A DNA stretch of 10,967 bases from Candidatus Latescibacterota bacterium (GTDB taxonomy: Bacteria > Latescibacterota > UBA2968 > UBA8231). Made by a program: the position numbers and the translations under genes. Below, in pieces: positions 7,255 to 10,967 of the stretch. The DNA is taken from the NCBI GenBank assembly GCA_022825185.1, contig JAJDYK010000068.1, positions 1 through 10,967 on the forward strand, written 5' to 3'. The notes beneath the pieces are model-generated. The model searched no databases. It saw only the letters and a program-made list of their open reading frames with translations, and had not been told where the DNA came from. How positions within the stretch are numbered: position 1 is the first letter of the stretch; each line of letters starts with the position of its first letter.

Positions 7255-8460
7255 CCCCCACGCCTGATCGACATCGCGCTGGTACGCGTCAATCCTACCC
7301 GCCAGCACATCCGCAACCTGCACCACCTGCCCAGAATGGCCGGATTCGTAAATGGCCTCGCTGACAGCCTTGCTGCGCAAACCTTCCTCCGCGTCGATTT
7401 CCACTGGCCGTCCCTTACTCAACGCATCGATAAAATCCCACAACTCCAGCGTCACCCCACCAGTGATCCCATACGGAAAAAGCGCGTCCTTTTCCTCCTC
7501 GCTCAGAGTCGCCAAGTACATCTCCTGCAACTCGGACATACTGTGCGCGGTCCCATCGACGAGCTGGCACTCGCCATTGGCCTGAAAGGCGACCGGATGG
7601 AAGATATCCGTGTCGATGATCGACCCTTTCTCGCCGCTCAGCGTCAGTTGGGTAAAGCCCTTGCCCGGTGCGCTGATCGTCCACGACCACGTGCCGATCA
7701 AGCCGCTCTTGAAGTTGAATATGCTGGTCCAAAAGTCCTCGGACGCGCTATGGACGATTTCCTCGCCTTGGCGATGGGGGCGCGGGTACATCTGCTCAAC
7801 TCGGGCGTACACGCTCTCGATCTCGCCAAACCAATAGCGCATGGTGTCAACCCAGTGCGCCCCACTGTCCATGACCATGCCGCAGCCGCCCAGCTTGCGA
7901 TCAATGCGCCAGTGCCAATTGGGCACTTCTGCTGGATCGCGCCACCCCGCCTGCACGGCCCACCACATTTTCGGCGCGCCCAACAGGCCGTCGTTAAAGG
8001 CCCAGTGAATCGTGCGCTGGCCCAAGGCGCGGCGGCACTGCTCGGCCGTGGCAGCGACCCGCCCACAGCGCTGCGCCGTCTGCGCGATCTTTTTCGAGGC
8101 CCGCACCGTGACGCCAATCGGCTTTTCTACCAACACATTAACTCCACCTTCCAGCAGTTCACAGGCCAGCACGTGATGCAAGCCGTGCGGACTGCATATA
8201 TCGGCCCCATCGAGCGCGTCTTCTCCGGCAAGCAGTTCGGCCACGCTCGCATAAGCATTGACCTCCCAGCCGGCGAACCCATTAATGCGCGCAGCAAAAT
8301 CCTCGGCGCGCGCTGAAACTTCATCTACAGCCGCGACAATGCGGAACCGCGTCTCGCCCTTTTCCAACAGCTCTTCGTACCCCCGCAAGTGCGCCCCGGC
8401 CATACCGCCGCAACCCACCATCGCCAATTGGACGACTTCGCCCTTCTTCGTTGTGCTCAT
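7240..8460 (-). CDS. Gfo/Idh/MocA-family NAD(P)-dependent oxidoreductase
   Basis: A cytoplasmic dehydrogenase of the glucose-fructose oxidoreductase/inositol dehydrogenase/MocA family, which oxidises or reduces sugars, polyols or their derivatives with NAD(P). The N-terminal Rossmann fold shows LAMVGCGGMAGAHLRGY with the G-x-G-x-x-A motif (residues 16-21). The catalytic Lys113 is in VEKPIGVTV. The substrate-site motif DSGAHWVDTMRYW provides Asp198, His202 and Asp205. The C-terminal part is the usual beta-sheet domain with LSGEKGSI. Length, 406 residues, is normal. The exact substrate cannot be read from sequence. The ATG at 8460 is preferred over an upstream GTG at 8472 because GGAGGT at 8470-8465 sits just before it, and because the first four codons of the longer form consist of that ribosome site. 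It lies downstream of the alpha/beta hydrolase on the same strand, after an 81-base gap with an inverted repeat. Its 3' end overlaps the converging YdjM-type gene. Confidence 0.9.
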   Translation of the reverse strand: MSTTKKGEVVQLAMVGCGGMAGAHLRGYEELLEKGETRFRIVAAVDEVSARAEDFAARINGFAGWEVNAYASVAELLAGEDALDGADICSPHGLHHVLACELLEGGVNVLVEKPIGVTVRASKKIAQTAQRCGRVAATAEQCRRALGQRTIHWAFNDGLLGAPKMWWAVQAGWRDPAEVPNWHWRIDRKLGGCGMVMDSGAHWVDTMRYWFGEIESVYARVEQMYPRPHRQGEEIVHSASEDFWTSIFNFKSGLIGTWSWTISAPGKGFTQLTLSGEKGSIIDTDIFHPVAFQANGECQLVDGTAHSMSELQEMYLATLSEEEKDALFPYGITGGVTLELWDFIDALSKGRPVEIDAEEGLRSKAVSEAIYESGHSGQVVQVADVLAGRIDAYQRDVDQAWGLDTE

Positions 8461-8464
8461 CTCT

Positions 8465-8470
8465 ACCTCC
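8465..8470 (-). promoter_or_regulatory. Shine-Dalgarno site deciding the Gfo/Idh/MocA start
   Basis: GGAGGT on the minus strand ends four bases before the ATG at 8460. A GTG at 8472 opens the frame further upstream but would translate through this site. Confidence 0.7.
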
Positions 8471-8492
8471 ACAGGTTGGTTTTGTGGTAAGA

Positions 8493-8508
8493 GCGACCGG
8501 CCGGCCGC
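8493..8508. repeat. GC-rich inverted repeat (possible REP-like element) between two minus-strand genes
   Basis: Two abutting 8-base arms, GCGACCGG and CCGGCCGC, are inverted copies with one mismatch and are flanked by CCCCTACG on one side. The element sits in the 81-base gap between the alpha/beta hydrolase stop and the Gfo/Idh/MocA start. No T-run follows on the minus strand, so a Rho-independent terminator is unlikely. A dispersed palindromic repeat or an RNA-processing hairpin is more plausible. With a single copy in view, repeat status is inferred. Confidence 0.45.
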
Positions 8509-8541
8509 CCCTACGTAACGTCATACATGAAATTCCCTCCA

Positions 8542-9381
8542 TCACCACCCCAACACCTCCGTCAAGAACGCCTCCACCCCAGCTTCATACGTAGCCGCAT
8601 CCTCGCTAAAGGCCGAGCTGTGGCCGCCCCGCATCACGGTAAACGCCTTGGGCTGATTGGCGGCCTCGTATAGCCGCTGGCCGTGCGCGAATACAATAAA
8701 CCTGTCGTCGCGGCTGTGGCTTACCAGCACCGGGCATTGGACCTGCTTTAGGTACTCCAGCGTGGGATACTTATAGCGGGCGAGCAAGCCGACCGGAAAG
8801 ATCGGATACAGCTCTCGACCCAGTTCAGGTATAGAAGTAAAGGTCTCCTCCAAGAACAAGGCGGCCGGCTTCTTGTCTCGCGCCAGCCGCGCGGCGATTG
8901 GCCCGCCCAGCGAGCGGCCGATAATCGCGATCTGATCCGGGGCTAGCCCAGCCTCCTGCACCAAGTAGTTCCAAGCCGCTTCGGCATCGCGGTGCGTGCC
9001 TTCCTCAGAGGGCTTGCCCTCGCTCTGGCCATAGCCGCGATAGTCAAACAGCAAAATTCCCAAGCCCAATCGATGCGCGTCCTCGGCCACTGCAAGCAGA
9101 TGCGATATGTTGCCCGCATTGCCGTGGCAAAAAAGCACCGTTCCTCTCGCGCCTACCAACGGCAGGTACCACCCAGTCAGCCGCACGCCGTCGCTGGCGA
9201 CTAGCGCGACTTCCTCGTAGTACATCCCCACCGAAGCTGGCGTGACCTTTATGCGAGTACTCGGCCTGTAAACGAATTTTTCCTGAAAAAAATAGAGATA
9301 GGCCGCGGCCAGACCGTAGCACACCGCAATTAGCACGGCGATTCCTAGCACAAGGCGTCCTGTAAGCGGCATAAAGGGCAT
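8542..9381 (-). CDS. Membrane-anchored alpha/beta hydrolase (BEM46/YfhR-like)
   Basis: A serine hydrolase of the alpha/beta fold, probably an esterase or related enzyme acting at the outer face of the inner membrane. With the ATG at 9381 it has 279 residues. Residues about 7-31 (GRLVLGIAVLIAVCYGLAAAY) form one N-terminal membrane anchor. The catalytic domain shows the oxyanion-hole loop FCHGNAGN (84-91), LLFDYRGYGQS (110-120), the nucleophile elbow GRSLGG with Ser157, SRDDRFI with Asp225 or Asp226 as acid, and RGGHSS with His254. The layout matches the BEM46/YfhR group of unknown substrate. GGAGG at 9397-9393 lies 11 bases before the ATG, slightly long. The open frame continues back to a GTG at 9450, but that would put 23 mostly polar residues before the anchor. 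The gene diverges from the sorbosone-dehydrogenase-like gene and precedes the Gfo/Idh/MocA gene on the same strand. Confidence 0.88.
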   Translation of the reverse strand: MPFMPLTGRLVLGIAVLIAVCYGLAAAYLYFFQEKFVYRPSTRIKVTPASVGMYYEEVALVASDGVRLTGWYLPLVGARGTVLFCHGNAGNISHLLAVAEDAHRLGLGILLFDYRGYGQSEGKPSEEGTHRDAEAAWNYLVQEAGLAPDQIAIIGRSLGGPIAARLARDKKPAALFLEETFTSIPELGRELYPIFPVGLLARYKYPTLEYLKQVQCPVLVSHSRDDRFIVFAHGQRLYEAANQPKAFTVMRGGHSSAFSEDAATYEAGVEAFLTEVLGW

Positions 9382-9530
9382 CAGTATCAAATCCTCCGAC
9401 TGAATAAAAAGTGAAAAATGCCTGTCTGCTTCCAATAGGGCGCTTGGCACTAGCGACTTATTATTGACACCTATGGTACAAAAAATGCTAATTTAGAAAC
9501 GAATACCTACCCCAACCCAAAAGATCCCCC
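9382..9530. other. Divergent AT-rich intergenic region between hydrolase and sorbosone-dehydrogenase-like gene
   Basis: About 149 bases, visibly more AT-rich than the flanking genes, should contain the promoters of both divergent genes. A plus-strand promoter candidate is listed separately. For the hydrolase direction I see TTGGAA near 9438-9433 and a T-rich stretch downstream, but not a clean -10 hexamer. No operator-like long palindrome was noticed. Confidence 0.5.
9464..9492 (+). promoter_or_regulatory. Candidate sigma70-type promoter for the sorbosone-dehydrogenase-like gene
   Basis: A perfect -35 hexamer TTGACA at 9464-9469 is followed after 17 bases by GCTAAT at 9487-9492, which matches the -10 consensus at four of six positions but lacks the important second-position A. 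Transcription would begin near 9499, leaving a leader of about 30 bases without a Shine-Dalgarno site. The -35 and spacing are good; the -10 is weak. Confidence 0.4.
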
Positions 9531-10967
9531 ATGCACACCGCCATATCAATCGCCCTCGCCCTCAGCGTCGCTACTGCTGCCCTCGCCCAAGACGAAGGCT
9601 ACCCACCCGAAACGCTAGTCCCCGAAGTCGATCTGGGCTTGCAGCCGACCCCGCTCATTGTGCCCGAAGCCTTTCGCGGTGCCGTCCCCCAAGACTTGGT
9701 CCTCAATCTCCCCCCCGGCTTCTCGGCCCGCGTCTTCGCCCACGAGGGCCTGCGCAAACCCCGCTTTATGGCCTTTGACCCCAACGGCGTGTTGCACGTG
9801 GCCAACATGGGTGCCGACCAGATCGTCGCTCTGCCCGACCGCGACCGCGATGGCGTCGCCGACGAGCGCATCGTCTCTCTGCGCGGCCTCAGAGAAGCCC
9901 ATAGCCTATTGTTCTATAAAGGCGCGCTCTACGTCGCTGAGGAACACCAAGTCATCCGCGTGCGCGACACCGACGGCGACCTAGTATACGAACAAGAAGA
10001 AGTCGTTCTGCCCGACGTTCCCTGGGAGGGTTGGCACGATACTCGCACCCTCGTCGTCGATCGCCGCAACGACAAAATGTATCTATCGGTCGGCTCGCCC
10101 TGCGACCTGTGCCGCATGGACGAGGGCTTTCAGGTCGTCGCCAACACCAACAACCCCGTGCCTCACCATCCCGAGCGCGGCACCATCTTGCAATTCAATA
10201 CCGACGGCAGCGACCGCCGCATCTTTGCCACTGGCATCCGCCACACCATCGGCATGGACTTCCACCCGCAGACCAATGCGCTGTGGGCCAATCACAACGG
10301 CCACGATCTCGAAGGCCGCACGCGTCCACCCGAGTGGATAGACATCGTCGGCGACCAAGACTTTATGGGCTATCCGCTGGTCCACAGCCACCAAGTCTGG
10401 AGCGACTTTGCCATTGCTGGCTACGAAAAAGTACTGCCCATCACCCGCCAAGACAGCCTCCTCGCCGCCACCCAAAAACGCCCGGTGGCCTTGGTGCCAG
10501 CCCACTACGCGCCGATGGGCCTCCACTTCTACACCAGCGACCAGTTCCCCTCCCGCTACCACAACGCCGCGTTCGTCGCCTTCCGCGCTGGCAAAGCCAA
10601 ACTCTCATCGCACCCCGGCTACTTAGTGGCTGCCCTCTTTAGCCAACCCGATGGCAGCGACGCCCGCATGGGCAGCTTTATCACCGGCTTCCAAGCCGGT
10701 CAGACCCAAAGCGACGTCTGGGGCTTCCCCGTCGGGCTTGTCAGCGACGCCGAGGGCAGTCTATACGTCACCAGCGACAACCGCAACCACCTCGTCATCA
10801 AAATAACCTATAGCCCCATCGGCGGATCGTGGGAACACCAAATGCCCGACGCCCTATCTGTCGGCGACGCGCTCCAAGTCCGCGCTACCGTACACGTCGA
10901 ACGGCTCGTCCCCGACGGCGGATCGCCGCGCCTAACCGCAGACCTAAGCTCCTTGGGCGGCCCGGAC
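9531..10967 (+). CDS. Secreted glucose/sorbosone dehydrogenase-like beta-propeller protein (3' end beyond window)
   Basis: A partial gene: 479 codons remain open to the right edge. The product is an exported six-bladed propeller of the soluble glucose/L-sorbosone dehydrogenase (GSDH) group, in which members oxidise sugars or aldoses, often with PQQ, in the periplasm. A signal peptide spans residues 1-20 (ALALSVATAALAQ). Propeller landmarks follow: LPPGFSARVFA (60-70), FDPNGVLHVANMG (82-94), a DRDRDGVAD loop (103-111), WHDTRTLVV with a conserved His169, LSVGSPCDLC (185-194) with a Cys191/Cys194 pair, GTILQFNTDGSDRRIFATGIRH (217-238), HPQTNALWANHNG (245-257) and GDQDFMGYP (274-282). From about 443 (SVGDALQVRATVHVE) a new beta-rich segment begins, probably an Ig-like or FlgD-like C-terminal module. 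The ATG has no Shine-Dalgarno match; the signal peptide fixes the start. Cofactor and substrate are not provable here, and a purely structural propeller is possible. Confidence 0.85.
   Translation, partial: MHTAISIALALSVATAALAQDEGYPPETLVPEVDLGLQPTPLIVPEAFRGAVPQDLVLNLPPGFSARVFAHEGLRKPRFMAFDPNGVLHVANMGADQIVALPDRDRDGVADERIVSLRGLREAHSLLFYKGALYVAEEHQVIRVRDTDGDLVYEQEEVVLPDVPWEGWHDTRTLVVDRRNDKMYLSVGSPCDLCRMDEGFQVVANTNNPVPHHPERGTILQFNTDGSDRRIFATGIRHTIGMDFHPQTNALWANHNGHDLEGRTRPPEWIDIVGDQDFMGYPLVHSHQVWSDFAIAGYEKVLPITRQDSLLAATQKRPVALVPAHYAPMGLHFYTSDQFPSRYHNAAFVAFRAGKAKLSSHPGYLVAALFSQPDGSDARMGSFITGFQAGQTQSDVWGFPVGLVSDAEGSLYVTSDNRNHLVIKITYSPIGGSWEHQMPDALSVGDALQVRATVHVERLVPDGGSPRLTADLSSLGGPD

Noticed and set aside
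7336..8316. A 326-codon plus-strand open frame antisense to the Gfo/Idh/MocA gene
   Set aside because: It has the same codon-register explanation, no ribosome site and no recognisable motifs, whereas the minus-strand gene has a full Rossmann fold and catalytic motif.
8491..8512. Rho-independent terminator for the hydrolase gene
   Set aside because: The inverted repeat is real but is not followed by a T-tract on the minus strand, so it is listed as a repeat instead.

Overview
The window carries nine protein-coding genes, one of them cut by the right edge. I found no RNA gene, insertion sequence, CRISPR array or long repeat. Coding density is high: the longest non-coding stretch is about 150 bases, so there is no gene-free region above 300 bases. 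The DNA is fairly GC-rich with good Shine-Dalgarno sites, secreted proteins with Sec signal peptides, and a mix of carbohydrate-active and oxidoreductase families. That fits a heterotrophic Gram-negative bacterium that feeds on plant or algal polysaccharide. Rhamnogalacturonan lyase, Gfo/Idh/MocA and sorbosone-dehydrogenase-like genes together recall uncultured Latescibacterota, Poribacteria or Planctomycetota-like lineages. This placement is inference from gene content only.

Layout. (1) 77-2293 (+): secreted family-11 rhamnogalacturonan lyase with an extra N-terminal module. (2) 6095-2344 (-): four tightly packed genes, in transcription order an AAA-type ATPase fused to a PD-(D/E)XK nuclease domain, a 2-oxoglutarate/Fe(II) oxygenase, a HisC-like aminotransferase, and a small Phd/RelB-type antitoxin with no toxin beside it. 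Gaps are about 30, 3 and 29 bases, so one transcript is likely. (3) 6235-7254 (+): a YdjM-type inner-membrane protein, divergent from the ATPase. (4) 9381-7240 (-): a membrane-anchored alpha/beta hydrolase followed by a Gfo/Idh/MocA oxidoreductase. They are separated by a small GC-rich inverted repeat, and the oxidoreductase end overlaps the end of the YdjM gene by 15 bases. (5) 9531 to the right edge (+): a secreted glucose/sorbosone-dehydrogenase-like beta-propeller, divergent from the hydrolase, with a good -35 box upstream.

How they may work together. The lyase (pectin backbone cleavage), the Gfo/Idh/MocA enzyme (sugar or polyol oxidation) and the sorbosone-type propeller (periplasmic sugar oxidation) suit a saccharolytic lifestyle, but they are separate transcription units and no shared pathway can be shown. 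The most unusual part is the four-gene minus-strand cluster. It puts a defence-like ATPase/nuclease ahead of an oxygenase-aminotransferase pair that looks like small-molecule or amino-acid tailoring, and ends with an orphan antitoxin. Several start codons were moved from the longest open frame to internal codons because of clear ribosome binding sites; these choices are noted per gene.
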